Shown: positions 15,027 through 23,694, counted from the stretch's first letter. The stretch is DNA of 44,251 nt from an uncultured Selenomonadales bacterium (GCA_900315805.1 ONAN01000013.1:1-44251), one strand, 5' to 3'. Translations and numbers: made by a program. The notes: generated by a model not told the origin, from the letters alone.

Positions 15027-16064
15027 TTACTGCATGGCCTTGCGGACGGTTTCGTACAGACCGTCGGACCAGCCGAATTCCTTGCCCTTGGCATAGAATG
15101 CTTTGGATTTTTCCTTGAAGCCGGCCAGGACTTCTGCAGACGGAACGACGACCTTGACGCCTTCCTTCTTCATCTTTTCCAGGTAGTCCTTTTCGGTCTT
15201 CTGCTGGATGTCGTTGTTGATCTTGCCGGCCTCTTCGGCGGTTTCCAACAGCCACTGCTGCTGTTCCTTGGTCAGGCTGGAGAACCATTTCTCGGAAACG
15301 ACCCAGGTCGTGAAGTTCTTGACGTGGCCGTCCAGGATCAGGTACTTGGCAACTTCCTGCAGTTTTCTGCCGTACAGGGTGCCCAGCGGGTTTTCAGCAC
15401 CTTCGATGGTGCCGCTCTGCAGGGCCTGGTACACATCGCCCAGAGGCATGCCCGTGGCCGTGGCGCCCAGTGCGTTGAAGCCTTCCGTCTGGATCTTGTT
15501 GCCCGGAACGCGGATCTTCATGCCTTTCAGGTCTTCCACTTTGTTGACCGGTTTCGTGGTCAGGGTGTGGCGTTCGCCGTAAATCCAGTTGGAGGCCAGC
15601 AGTTTCAGGCCTTTCTTTTCCAGCTTGCCTTCCTGGTCCTTATACCACTGGGACTTGGTCAGCTTCCAGCACTGATCCCAGTTGTCGAACAGGAACGGTC
15701 CGAAGACGATGCCGAAATCCGGCACGCCGTAGTCGGCATAGAAGGCACCGTCGGCCAGGGTGCAGACGTTTTCGCCCATCAGCATGGAATCGATAAGGGC
15801 GGATTTCTTGCCCAGCTGGGAATCCGGATAGGTTACGATTTCCATGGTGCCGTTGGATTTCTTCTTCAGGATTTCCTTCGCCTTTTCCCAGGCAACGCCG
15901 ACCGGTTCGGTCTTGCTGTTTTCATACGCTACGCGCAGGACGATCTTTTTGCCGTCTTTGGCGGGAGCGGCCTTCTTGTCCGCCTTTTTATCACCGCCGC
16001 AGCCTGCCAGGGCCAATGCCAGCAAACTGCCTGCCACACCGATTGCCAATGCCTTCTTGTTCAT
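15027..16064 (-). CDS. dctP: TRAP transporter substrate-binding lipoprotein (DctP), operon A
   Basis: Captures the substrate outside the membrane and delivers it to DctQM. The 345-residue precursor has a lipoprotein signal ending LALAGC with lipid-anchored Cys22, then a Lys-rich linker and the DctP domain. The conserved block KGMKIRVPGN..GFNALGATATGMPLGDVYQAL (about 150-185) contains the Arg that binds the substrate carboxylate and the family signature. Start ATG 16064 lies 8 bases after AAGGAGG; the upstream extension to 16127 lacks a ribosome site. Probably binds a hexuronate or aldonate, by context. Confidence 0.95.
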   Translation of the reverse strand: MNKKALAIGVAGSLLALALAGCGGDKKADKKAAPAKDGKKIVLRVAYENSKTEPVGVAWEKAKEILKKKSNGTMEIVTYPDSQLGKKSALIDSMLMGENVCTLADGAFYADYGVPDFGIVFGPFLFDNWDQCWKLTKSQWYKDQEGKLEKKGLKLLASNWIYGERHTLTTKPVNKVEDLKGMKIRVPGNKIQTEGFNALGATATGMPLGDVYQALQSGTIEGAENPLGTLYGRKLQEVAKYLILDGHVKNFTTWVVSEKWFSSLTKEQQQWLLETAEEAGKINNDIQQKTEKDYLEKMKKEGVKVVVPSAEVLAGFKEKSKAFYAKGKEFGWSDGLYETVRKAMQ

Positions 16065-16159
16065 ACTGAAATTCCTCCTTTGATTTCCTTTTGCATCCTG
16101 TGTTATAAAGCGCGGGTGCTGCGCCAATCTGCCTTGTGTTATGGCCGGACTGCGGAGCG

Positions 16160-16831
16160 TCAGAAGCTGCCGCCCGCCCTGCCCCAGGACCGGACATCCG
16201 TCGTCATGAGTGTCACGGCCGCTTCCCGGGAGTGTTCCAGGTGGGTCCGCATGGCCTCTTCCGCCGCGGCGGAGTCCTTTTTCAGGAGCGCCTCGAGGAT
16301 GGCCTCGTGTTCCCGGACCGTCGCCTGCAGCCGGTATTCCAGCCGTTCGCCGGAAAGGATGCGCACGCGGTGGTTCTGCCCGAAGATGCGCTGCATCAGT
16401 TCCATCAGATACGGGTTGCCGCAGGTTTCGATGAACAGGTTATGCAGCTCGCTGTCCAGGTCGTACTCGTTCAAATCGTGTTCCAGCGCTGCGCTGGCGT
16501 TGTTCTTCACGAGCATCTCCTCCAGCTTGGCCGCCGGAATAAGGTGTCCGTATTTACGCACGACAGGCGGTTCCACGAGGAACCGTACTTCGTAAATGGC
16601 GTTGATGTCTGCCAGCGTGATGTCGTTCACCAGGATTCCCCGCTTCGGCAGGATCGTGATCAGCCGTTCCTGCTCCAGCTTGTTCAGGGCCTCCCGGATA
16701 GGCGTGCGGCTGGCGTCGATGACCTTGATCAGGTCTGCTTCCACCAGGAACTGTCCCGGCAGGAACTCGCAGCGGATGATCCGCTCCTTGATGTAGTTGT
16801 AGGCCTTATCCTTCAGGTTTCTTTCCACCAT
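16160..16831 (-). CDS. GntR-family transcriptional regulator, FCD type, operon A
   Basis: The 223-residue protein has an N-terminal winged helix (about 1-72, with SRTPIREALNKLEQERLITILPKRGILV, the typical recognition helix and wing) and a C-terminal FCD ligand-binding domain (about 85-205) with the Asp/His metal-site pattern (D..LHNLFIETCGNPYL). FCD regulators usually sense sugar acids and repress their catabolic genes. It is the first gene of operon A, so it is probably autoregulated and acts at the TGTATACA palindromes between it and eda. Start ATG 16831 has GGCGGAG upstream. The sensed ligand is unknown; an aldonate or hexuronate is likely. Confidence 0.92.
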   Translation of the reverse strand: MVERNLKDKAYNYIKERIIRCEFLPGQFLVEADLIKVIDASRTPIREALNKLEQERLITILPKRGILVNDITLADINAIYEVRFLVEPPVVRKYGHLIPAAKLEEMLVKNNASAALEHDLNEYDLDSELHNLFIETCGNPYLMELMQRIFGQNHRVRILSGERLEYRLQATVREHEAILEALLKKDSAAAEEAMRTHLEHSREAAVTLMTTDVRSWGRAGGSF

Positions 16832-16918
16832 ATCCGCGCTCCGCCTTTGTCAGGAATCCGTAAAGTTCCCGCTACTTGTTCGGGACAATTCCGTTCCCGA
16901 CTCTTGTTGCATACATCT

Positions 16919-16926
16919 TGTATACA
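16919..16926. promoter_or_regulatory. Operator-like palindrome TGTATACA (copy 1)
   Basis: Perfect 8-base palindrome in a TTGTATACATT context, located at the likely start point of operon A. FadR-type (FCD) GntR proteins bind TTGT-N-ACAA-like sites. Confidence 0.5.
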
Positions 16927-16929
16927 TTA

Positions 16930-16958
16930 AGCATAGCAGGTGAAAACCCTGTATGCAA
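16930..16958 (-). promoter_or_regulatory. Promoter of operon A (gntR-dctPQM-uxaBA)
   Basis: Minus-strand -35 TTGCAT (16953-16958), 17-base spacer, -10 TATGCT (16930-16935). The TGTATACA palindrome at 16919-16926 lies immediately downstream, over the expected transcription start, as suits repression. Confidence 0.65.
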
Positions 16959-17004
16959 GGGCAAACCGGGAATTGTCTGATATTTGTATCAATTGTTTTT
17001 GAAA

Positions 17005-17012
17005 TGTATACA
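17005..17012. promoter_or_regulatory. Operator-like palindrome TGTATACA (copy 2)
   Basis: Second perfect copy in an AATGTATACAACGG context, 86 bases from copy 1 and about 75 bases upstream of the eda promoter. Confidence 0.45.
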
Positions 17013-17084
17013 ACGGTCCCATCGGGACAATTTATGTCCCTTGATTTTTACATAAAATTTTACAATTCTGCGCCGCGCGGTTTT

Positions 17085-17112
17085 TTGACTTTTACAGGGT
17101 GCATGATATAAT
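17085..17112 (+). promoter_or_regulatory. Promoter of eda-kdgK
   Basis: -35 TTGACT (17085-17090), 16-base spacer, perfect -10 TATAAT (17107-17112). The leader to the eda start is about 90 bases. Confidence 0.8.
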
Positions 17113-17206
17113 TTATTTGAAAAACCGTCCTCCGGGCCGCGCGCGGTCCGCCGGACCCCGGTGAAAACCGATATCCTGTTCCCTGACAATTAAAGGAGGT
17201 AGCTTT

Positions 17207-17845
17207 ATGGTTGATGTATTGCAGAAATTTCATGAACTCGGCGTGGTGCCTGTCGTCGTACTGGACGACGCCAAAGACGCCGAAGCGTTGGGCAAGGCCC
17301 TGTGTGACGGCGGCCTGCCGGTGGCCGAAGTGACGTTCCGTACCGCCGCGGCGGAAGAATCCATCCGCATCATGGCTTCCAAATTCCCGGACATGCTCGT
17401 CGGTGCCGGCACGGTCCTGACTGTGGACCAGGCCAAACGCGCCGTCGCTGCCGGTGCCAAATTCATCGTCAGCCCCGGCTTCAACGCCAAGGTCGTCAAA
17501 TACTGCGTGGATAACAAGATTCCCGTAACGCCCGGCATCCAGACCCCGACGGAAATCGAAATGGCCCTGGAATTCGGTCTGAAGGTCGTCAAGTTCTTCC
17601 CGGCGGAAGCAGCAGGCGGCCTCAAGATGATCAAGGCCCTGGCCGGCCCCTATGTGAACACGTACTTTATGCCGACGGGCGGCATCAACCTGAAAAACGC
17701 GCCGGACTACCTGTCCTATGAAAAGATCTGGGCCGTCGGCGGCAGCTGGATTGCCAAGAAAGACGACATCAGCGCCGGCAACTTCGAAAAGATCAAACTG
17801 AACGCCGAAGAGGCTGTGGCACTCGTCAAGGCAATCCGCCCCTGA
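17207..17845 (+). CDS. eda: KDPG/KHG aldolase
   Basis: Cleaves 2-keto-3-deoxy-6-phosphogluconate to pyruvate and glyceraldehyde-3-phosphate, the last step of both uronate branches. The 212-residue product is the full family length, a class I TIM-barrel aldolase. Glu41 and Arg45 in AEVTFRT and the Schiff-base Lys129 in VKFFPAE are in place, with GAGTVLT and the PTGGI phosphate-binding motif. Start ATG 17207 follows AAAGGAGG. It is transcribed divergently from operon A and precedes kdgK by 43 bases. Confidence 0.96.
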   Translation: MVDVLQKFHELGVVPVVVLDDAKDAEALGKALCDGGLPVAEVTFRTAAAEESIRIMASKFPDMLVGAGTVLTVDQAKRAVAAGAKFIVSPGFNAKVVKYCVDNKIPVTPGIQTPTEIEMALEFGLKVVKFFPAEAAGGLKMIKALAGPYVNTYFMPTGGINLKNAPDYLSYEKIWAVGGSWIAKKDDISAGNFEKIKLNAEEAVALVKAIRP

Positions 17846-17888
17846 CGCAGGACCGTACATCATATCATCATAAAGGAGTCAATATAAT

Positions 17889-18986
17889 ATGGATTTGAAA
17901 CTGAGACCTGCTGAAGAATGCCGTTTTGACGCCGTAAGCCTGGGCGAAATCATGCTCCGCCTGGATCCCGGCGAAGGCCGTATCCGTACGGCCCGTTCCT
18001 TCCGTGCCTGGGAAGGCGGCGGTGAATACAACGTCGTGCGCGGCCTGCGCAAATGCTTCGGCATGCGGACTGCCGCCATCACGGCTTTTGCCGACAACGA
18101 AGTCGGCCGCCTCATGGAAGACTTCATCTGCCAGGGCGGTGTCGACACGTCCCTCATCAAATGGTGCAAGACCGATGGCATCGGCCGCATCTGCCGCAAC
18201 GGCCTGAACTTCACGGAACGGGGTTTCGGCATCCGCGGCGCCGTCGGCTGCTCCGACCGTGCCAACACGGCCATTTCCAAAATGACGCCGAAGGATTTCG
18301 ACTTTGATTACATCTTCGGCAAACTGGGCGTCCGCTGGTTCCATACGGGCGGCATTTACGCGGCCCTGTCCGAACAGTCCAGTGAAACCGTCGTAGCGGC
18401 CATCAAGACCGCCAAGAAATACGGCACCATCGTGTCCTATGACCTCAACTACCGTCCTTCCATGTGGAGCGCCATCGGCGGCCAGGCCAAGGCGCAGGAA
18501 GTCAACAAGGAAATCGCGAAGTACGTCGATGTCATGATCGGCAACGAAGAAGACTTCACGGCCTGCCTGGGCTTCAAAATCGAAGGCAACGACGCCAACC
18601 TGAAGAAACTGAACGTCGAAGGCTACAAGAAGATGATCAACGAAGCCGCCAAGACCTACCCGAACTTCAAGGTCGTCGCCACGACCCTGCGCACCGTCAA
18701 GACCGCCACGGTCAACGACTGGAGCGCCCTGTGCTGGGCGGACGGCGAAATCTACAAAGCCAAGGACTACAACGGACTGGAAATCATGGACCGCGTCGGC
18801 GGCGGCGATTCTTTCGCCTCGGGCCTCATCTACGGCCTCATGACCACGGGCGATGCCGAAAAGGCCGTCAACTACGGTGCCGCACACGGTGCCCTGGCCA
18901 TGACGACACCTGGTGACACCTCCATGGCAAGCGTCGACGAAGTCGAAGCCATCATGGGCGGTGCCGGTGCCCGCGTAAAACGGTAA
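17889..18986 (+). CDS. kdgK: 2-keto-3-deoxygluconate kinase (PfkB/ribokinase family)
   Basis: Phosphorylates KDG to KDPG, the substrate of Eda. The 365-residue protein is a PfkB kinase: the early GGGEYNVVRGLRKCFG is the sugar-binding motif, VSYDLNYRPSMW is mid-domain, and DRVGGGDSFASGL carries the anion hole and the catalytic base Asp307. It is somewhat longer than E. coli KdgK (about 310), in line with the longer Bacillota form. The sugar is inferred from its place next to eda between the uxa and uxu operons. Start ATG 17889 has AAGGAGT upstream. It ends before a strong palindromic terminator. Confidence 0.93.
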   Translation: MDLKLRPAEECRFDAVSLGEIMLRLDPGEGRIRTARSFRAWEGGGEYNVVRGLRKCFGMRTAAITAFADNEVGRLMEDFICQGGVDTSLIKWCKTDGIGRICRNGLNFTERGFGIRGAVGCSDRANTAISKMTPKDFDFDYIFGKLGVRWFHTGGIYAALSEQSSETVVAAIKTAKKYGTIVSYDLNYRPSMWSAIGGQAKAQEVNKEIAKYVDVMIGNEEDFTACLGFKIEGNDANLKKLNVEGYKKMINEAAKTYPNFKVVATTLRTVKTATVNDWSALCWADGEIYKAKDYNGLEIMDRVGGGDSFASGLIYGLMTTGDAEKAVNYGAAHGALAMTTPGDTSMASVDEVEAIMGGAGARVKR

Positions 18987-19039
18987 TTATGTCGGCCCCA
19001 TGGCGCGACAATTAGTGTCATCCCTGAAAACGAAAAGAA

Positions 19040-19067
19040 GGACCTGACAGCGCTGTCAGGTCCTTTT
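19040..19067. terminator. Bidirectional terminator between kdgK and uxuB
   Basis: GGACCTGACAG-CG-CTGTCAGGTCC is a perfect palindrome followed by TTTTT. It closes eda-kdgK, and lies just past the end of convergent uxuB, where the opposite strand carries a short T-rich tail. Confidence 0.9.
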
Positions 19068-19079
19068 TGTTTTTCTGAT

Positions 19080-20675
19080 TCAGTTTTCCTTTGTCACGTA
19101 CTTCTTCAAGGTAGCGCGCACCGCGCCGGGTCCGGCCATCAACTCCCGGAAATAGGCTTCCACCGTTTCCGCCAGGCCCGTGTTGTAGAGGTTGCTGCCG
19201 AAAATGGCCGTGTTGCTCAGGATTCCCTGCAGGGCGGCATGTACATCGGCCGGCTCACCCAATTGTACGCCGGACAGCTGGCTGCGCAGCTGGTCGAGCA
19301 GCGGGTCCGGGCTCAGCTCAAACCGCTTTCCCGTGTCATCCACACCAAGCAGGTAGCGGCACCAGCCGGCAATGGCGAGCGGAATGAAACGCAGCTGCCC
19401 GGCTTCTTTGCCGTAGGCCTTGATGGTTTCCCCGTAGCGGATGCCGACCTTCTGCGACGTATCGCAGGCGATGCGTTGCGGCGTATCGGGAATGGCGGGA
19501 TTCGGAAAACGGACTTCGAGGCACTGCTGCAGGAAAGCCTGCGGCGAAAGCACGCCCGGATCCGTAACCACCTTCATCCCTTCCTGGCCGATGTGCCGTA
19601 CCAGGCCTGCCAGTTCGGGATCCTTCATTTCGTCGGCAATCAGCGTATAACCCAGCAGGCAGCCGTACACCGCCAGGGCCGTGTGCAGCGGGTTCAGGCA
19701 GGTGCAGACTTTCATGCGCTCCACCTTTTCCACCGTGGCGCGGTCCGTGAAGATGACCCCCGCTTCTTCCAGCGGCGGGCGGCCGTTTGCGAAGGTATCT
19801 TCCACCACCAGGTATTCCGTCTTTTCCGCATTGACGAAGGGAGCGAAGAAACCACCGTGGTCATTGCGGATGATGCCCATGTCTTCCAGGCCCTGTTTTT
19901 CCAGCACGGCCTGGATGGCCGGCGAAGGACGGGGCGTGATCTTGTCGATCATGGACCAGGGACAGGTGACGTGCTTCTCCAGGTACGCCGGGAACGCAGC
20001 AGGTACGAACCCCTTCTTCTCCCAATAGCGGGTCATTTCCCGTACCGAGGCCTGAACGACGGCACCGTTGTGGGAGCAGTTGTCGAGGCTCAGCAGCGTG
20101 ACCGGCAGGCTGCCGGCCTGAAACCGTTCCAGCAGCAGGGCGCTCAGTTTCCCGATGAAGGTGGACGGGCTGGCCGGCCCGCCTTCCAGATCCTGCAGCG
20201 CCGCGTCCGCGTAGGACCCGTCCGGCTTGTGCAGCTGGTAGCCTTTTTCCGTGACCGTGAAGCTCACAATGGCCAGTCCCGGATCCCGGAAAATGGTCCG
20301 GAGCCGCTGCCAATCGGCCGTTTTCGGGTCGCTCGCCAGCGCTTCCCCGACACTGCCGATGACCGTCTCGTCCACGCTCTGGTCGGGATTCATGGTCATG
20401 AGCATGTTCAGGTTGTCATGTTTTTTATAGACTTTTTCAATCAGGTCGGCAAAATTCGTTTCCACCGCCGTGATGCCGTAGGACACGAGGCCCTTGTCCA
20501 GCAGGCGCTGCTGCAGGGCGGCAATGAAGGCGCGGAAAATGTTGCCGGGGCCGAAGTGGACCCAGCGGGGATGGCGGTACGTTTCCTCCATCATGGCCGC
20601 GTGGTCGAAAGAGGGAACGGCAATCCCATGTTCTTTCCAAAACGGATTCGGAAGATTCTTTTCCAATAACTTCAT
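19080..20675 (-). CDS. uxuB: Fructuronate reductase (mannitol dehydrogenase family)
   Basis: Reduces D-fructuronate to D-mannonate with NADH. The 531-residue protein shows WVHFGPGNIFRAF at the nucleotide-binding N-terminus, CPWSMIDKITPRPS in the middle and the C-terminal catalytic region CTCLNPLHTALAVYGCLLGY. It is longer than E. coli UxuB (486). Mannitol or other polyol dehydrogenase activity is possible on sequence alone, but its position 36 bases after uxuA makes the fructuronate role the best call. Start ATG 20675 lies after GAGGAAGGAAG; the longer open frame to 20696 would skip this site. Last gene of operon B. Confidence 0.9.
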   Translation of the reverse strand: MKLLEKNLPNPFWKEHGIAVPSFDHAAMMEETYRHPRWVHFGPGNIFRAFIAALQQRLLDKGLVSYGITAVETNFADLIEKVYKKHDNLNMLMTMNPDQSVDETVIGSVGEALASDPKTADWQRLRTIFRDPGLAIVSFTVTEKGYQLHKPDGSYADAALQDLEGGPASPSTFIGKLSALLLERFQAGSLPVTLLSLDNCSHNGAVVQASVREMTRYWEKKGFVPAAFPAYLEKHVTCPWSMIDKITPRPSPAIQAVLEKQGLEDMGIIRNDHGGFFAPFVNAEKTEYLVVEDTFANGRPPLEEAGVIFTDRATVEKVERMKVCTCLNPLHTALAVYGCLLGYTLIADEMKDPELAGLVRHIGQEGMKVVTDPGVLSPQAFLQQCLEVRFPNPAIPDTPQRIACDTSQKVGIRYGETIKAYGKEAGQLRFIPLAIAGWCRYLLGVDDTGKRFELSPDPLLDQLRSQLSGVQLGEPADVHAALQGILSNTAIFGSNLYNTGLAETVEAYFRELMAGPGAVRATLKKYVTKEN

Positions 20676-20711
20676 GAAGCACGCTTCCTTCCTCAATGAC
20701 GGAATCCCGCC

Positions 20712-21788
20712 TTACTTGCTGTTTTCCCGGCAGATGGCGTCCCACAGGCCGCACAGGTAGTTGGCCCCGAGGGCGCGGTCGAACAGCCCGTAGCCGGGGC
20801 GTCCCTTTTCATCCCAGATCATGCGGCCATGATCCGGACGGACCGGGCCTTCGTAACCGACTTCCCACAGGGCGCGCATGATGTCGTAAATATCCAGGGA
20901 ACCAAATTTCGATTTATGGGCCACTTCGTTGAACACCCACGGTTCGTGCACCTGGATGTTACGGACATGCATGAAGCCGATGCGGTCCATGCGCCCGAAC
21001 TTGCGGACAATGTGGGGAATGTCGTTGTCCCTGTTGGAACCCAGGGAACCCGTGCAGACGCAGAGGCTGTTGGACGGGCTGTCCACCAGCTTCACGATCT
21101 TGTCCAGGTCCCGTTCGTTTTTGACGATGCGGGGCAGGCCGAAGACGCTGCGCGGCGGATCGTCGGGATGGATGGTCATGCGGATGCCCAGTTCTTCGCA
21201 GGCCGGGATGATGGCTTTCAGGAAATAGCCCAAGTTGGCCCGCAGGTCGTCCTCCCCCATGCCTTCGTAGGCATCGAACAGACGGCCCAGTTCGCCCAGG
21301 CGTTCCGGCTCCCAGCCCGGCAGCACATAGCCGTTGCTGTGGCTCAGGATCTCGTCTGCCATCTGGCGCGGCGACTTGCCTTCGATGACATGATAGTCGA
21401 AAGCCAGGGCGGTTGAACCGTCGTAGAGCGGTTTCGCCAGATCCGTCCGGGTCCAGTCGAAAATGGGCATGAAGTTGTAGCAGACGACGTTGACGCCGCA
21501 TTTGGCCACGTTCTTCAGGGATTCGATATAGTTTTCAATGTAGCGGTCCCGCGTGGGCAGGCCCAGTTTGATGTCCTCGTGGACGTTGATGCTTTCCACC
21601 GTTTCGTAGGAAAGTCCCGCCGCCCGGGCCGCATCGGCCTGGGCCGCGATTTCCTCCACGGGCCAGACTTCCCCGACCGGAACATCGTAAAGGGCCCCTA
21701 CGACGCCGTCCATGCCGGGAATCTGCTTGATCTGCTTCAAAGTAATCGTATCGTCTTTTTCGCCATACCAGCGAAAGGTCATCTTCAT
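20712..21788 (-). CDS. uxuA: Mannonate dehydratase
   Basis: Dehydrates D-mannonate to KDG. The 358-residue protein starts MKMTFRWYGEKDDTITLKQI, the typical UxuA N-terminus, and carries the metal-site segments CVCTGSLGS, HVRNIQVH and RPDHGRMIW. It belongs to the xylose-isomerase-like TIM barrels and normally needs Fe(II) or Mn(II). It is slightly shorter than the E. coli enzyme (394) but matches the Gram-positive form. Start ATG 21788 has GAGAGGAG upstream. It lies between the operon B regulator and uxuB, with an 18-base gap to the regulator. Confidence 0.96.
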   Translation of the reverse strand: MKMTFRWYGEKDDTITLKQIKQIPGMDGVVGALYDVPVGEVWPVEEIAAQADAARAAGLSYETVESINVHEDIKLGLPTRDRYIENYIESLKNVAKCGVNVVCYNFMPIFDWTRTDLAKPLYDGSTALAFDYHVIEGKSPRQMADEILSHSNGYVLPGWEPERLGELGRLFDAYEGMGEDDLRANLGYFLKAIIPACEELGIRMTIHPDDPPRSVFGLPRIVKNERDLDKIVKLVDSPSNSLCVCTGSLGSNRDNDIPHIVRKFGRMDRIGFMHVRNIQVHEPWVFNEVAHKSKFGSLDIYDIMRALWEVGYEGPVRPDHGRMIWDEKGRPGYGLFDRALGANYLCGLWDAICRENSK

Positions 21789-21806
21789 AATCGCTAAGCT
21801 CCTCTC

Positions 21807-22571
21807 TCAGCCTTTCTGGCCGCCGTAGACAGCACGCAGGAAATCCACGCCCAGATGCTGCGCCGAGGCCCGGATCTGCGTCCCTTTGAACATGTAGGGA
21901 TATTTCTGCTGCAGTTCCTTCTCCTCGTAATCCAGCTTCTGGAGGTGATTGGACAAAGCCTTGGCCACTCCGTCCGCATCACCGGCCCGCACGGCATCCA
22001 GGATGAGGCCGTGCTGTTCCAGGTTCAGGGACATTTGCTGGACCTGGCTGCACAACAAACGCATACGGCGGTAGAACCCGCCGCTCTGCTGCATGGTCCG
22101 GAAACAGAAGTCCCGGCCCATGGCCACATAAAAGTATTCGTGGAACGCGTCGTCCAGATCCAGGAACGAACGATAGTCCCCGTCGCCGTGCTGCAGCCAG
22201 TCCACCTGCCGCTGCAGCAGCCGTTCGGCCTCCTGCAGCTGTTCCGGTGTATGGCGGACGGCAAAGTCCCGGGTCACGGCCGTTTCCACGGCCAGGCGCA
22301 TATACCGTTCCTGCGCCTCGATATCCAGGTCAATCAGGGAAATCATGATGCCGCGCTGCGGCAGAATCGTCACCAGGCCTTCCTGCTGCAGCCGCATGAC
22401 CGCATCCCGCACAGGAGACCTGCCTGCGTGATAGTATTCACACAGGTTGCGGATGCTGAGTTCCGTCCCCGGGCAGACATACAGGTCCAGAATGGCCTTG
22501 CGCAGCACCGGATAGATTTCCATGTTGTCCAGCTGCCGCTCCTGAACCCGTTCCGTCAGGTTTTCTTCCAT
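21807..22571 (-). CDS. GntR-family transcriptional regulator, FCD type, operon B
   Basis: The 254-residue protein has a winged-helix N-terminus (about 15-85, with GRSPVRDAVMRLQQEGLVTILPQRGIMIS) and an FCD effector domain (about 100-225) whose LDDAFHEYFYVAMGRDFC stretch supplies metal and ligand-site residues. ExuR/UxuR-type uronate repressors belong to this class. It sits inside the operon between the isomerase-like gene (gap 4) and uxuA (gap 18), so it is probably autoregulated. The 12-3-12 palindrome on the operon B promoter is its likely target. The ligand is unknown; fructuronate or mannonate fits the pathway. Confidence 0.92.
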   Translation of the reverse strand: MEENLTERVQERQLDNMEIYPVLRKAILDLYVCPGTELSIRNLCEYYHAGRSPVRDAVMRLQQEGLVTILPQRGIMISLIDLDIEAQERYMRLAVETAVTRDFAVRHTPEQLQEAERLLQRQVDWLQHGDGDYRSFLDLDDAFHEYFYVAMGRDFCFRTMQQSGGFYRRMRLLCSQVQQMSLNLEQHGLILDAVRAGDADGVAKALSNHLQKLDYEEKELQQKYPYMFKGTQIRASAQHLGVDFLRAVYGGQKG

Positions 22572-22575
22572 CTCT

Positions 22576-23664
22576 CTAGTCCTTCCTCATACTTTCTCCC
22601 GGCTGTACCGTCACAATGGTGACCGGCCCGCCGTCAGGGACGACGCGGCAGGACGGCGCCGCAGCGGCCAGGGCGAAACTGTCGCCCTGCCCCAGCCGGA
22701 TGTTTTCCGTCCCGGCCTGGACACGGCAGTCCCCCTGGCAGACGACGCCCAGTGTGAAGGCTTGGTCATGCCGGACGGTGACAGGCTCCGTCACCGTATG
22801 TTTATCTACGTTGAAACACGATGTCAATTTGCTGTCAATCAGGCGCACTACTTCGTACCCCGGCAGGCGGACCGGCTCCGGCGGCGTCACGCGGCATTTT
22901 GCCGTGATTTCCGCCACGGACCAGGCACGGTAATCGAAGATGTCGAGGCAGAAGTCGAGGCCGCGCTGCATGAAGCGCGCTTCCGGCGGTACCACGATGC
23001 CTTCGCGCTCGTATTCGCAGCGAACCACGAGGTCCGAAGGTTCCATGATTTCCAGCATGGTGACCCCTTCCCCGATGGCGTGCGGCATACCGCCGGGAAT
23101 GTACCAGACTTCGCCGGGCCGCACGGGAACCGGTTCAAAGCAGGCATCCATGGCCGCCAGGTCCTGGGTTTCAATGATCCGCTTCCACGCTTCCCGGGTC
23201 GGGGCATGCTGGAAACCCAGCCGGATATAGGGATGCGGAACGCGGGCCGCCAGGATATAGTAGCATTCCAGTTTCCCGTAAGGCTTGTGCAGCACCCGGC
23301 GGGCGAACTCCGTCGTCGGATGCACCTGCACGTGAAGGCGCATGGCCGAGTCGAGTATCTTGAACAGGAAACTCAGCTGCCACGTACCGTCCCGGTGCAG
23401 GAAATCGCCCAGGTAAAAAGGCGGGTCGTCCTGAATGACGTCCTTCAAAAAGCGGGGACCTGTTTCCGTTTCCACCGTGGCCAGTCCTTCGTGGGGAATG
23501 GGCGGCAGGCCCGGATTCACGGCCTCCGTCAGCGATCCGATCCATTCCTCCGGCCGGTCCGTGTCGGTGCAGCGGGACAGCCTGTGCAGCCGGTCGATAC
23601 CGGCGCCGCCGCGGTAATTCCGGCGGACCCGGTTCGGAGGCAGTCGGAAAAGCACTTTCTTCAT
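22576..23664 (-). CDS. Class I mannose-6-phosphate isomerase-like cupin protein
   Basis: A 362-residue type I phosphomannose isomerase homologue. The zinc ligands are visible: Gln113 and His115 in LHVQVHP, Glu133 in KLECYYIL, and His195 in PGGMPHAIGEG, followed by VTMLEIMEPSDLVVRCEY. The C-terminal cupin half is present. Known relatives interconvert mannose-6-P and fructose-6-P, but in this operon the chemistry is uronate/aldonate. It may therefore isomerise a non-phosphorylated sugar acid or a sugar entering the same pathway; this is inference. Start ATG 23664 (weak GGGG ribosome site) is preferred to the 9-codon extension. Gap to dctM is 30 bases. Confidence 0.85.
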   Translation of the reverse strand: MKKVLFRLPPNRVRRNYRGGAGIDRLHRLSRCTDTDRPEEWIGSLTEAVNPGLPPIPHEGLATVETETGPRFLKDVIQDDPPFYLGDFLHRDGTWQLSFLFKILDSAMRLHVQVHPTTEFARRVLHKPYGKLECYYILAARVPHPYIRLGFQHAPTREAWKRIIETQDLAAMDACFEPVPVRPGEVWYIPGGMPHAIGEGVTMLEIMEPSDLVVRCEYEREGIVVPPEARFMQRGLDFCLDIFDYRAWSVAEITAKCRVTPPEPVRLPGYEVVRLIDSKLTSCFNVDKHTVTEPVTVRHDQAFTLGVVCQGDCRVQAGTENIRLGQGDSFALAAAAPSCRVVPDGGPVTIVTVQPGESMRKD

Positions 23665-23694
23665 GTTAACACCCCGTACAGGCGATGACACCTG

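Larger units (their letters stand above)
16832..17206. promoter_or_regulatory. Divergent regulatory region between the operon A regulator and eda
   Basis: A 375-base gene-free region with a promoter on each strand and several palindromes. TGTATACA occurs at 16919-16926 and 17005-17012. An inverted pair TTGCATACA/TGTATGCAA lies at 16907-16915 and 16949-16957. TGATATTTGTATCA lies around 16979-16992. A separate motif, CGGGACAATT, is repeated at 16881-16890 and 17023-17032, the second copy forming a perfect palindrome GGGACA-ATTTA-TGTCCC (17024-17040). The TGTATACA set looks like operators of the FCD regulator. The GGGACAATT set may serve another factor. Confidence 0.7.

Noticed and set aside
16077..16160. 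A separate promoter between the operon A regulator and dctP
   Set aside because: A TATAAC-like element and repeated ATAACACA are present, but no -35 at a usable distance, so a promoter could not be supported.
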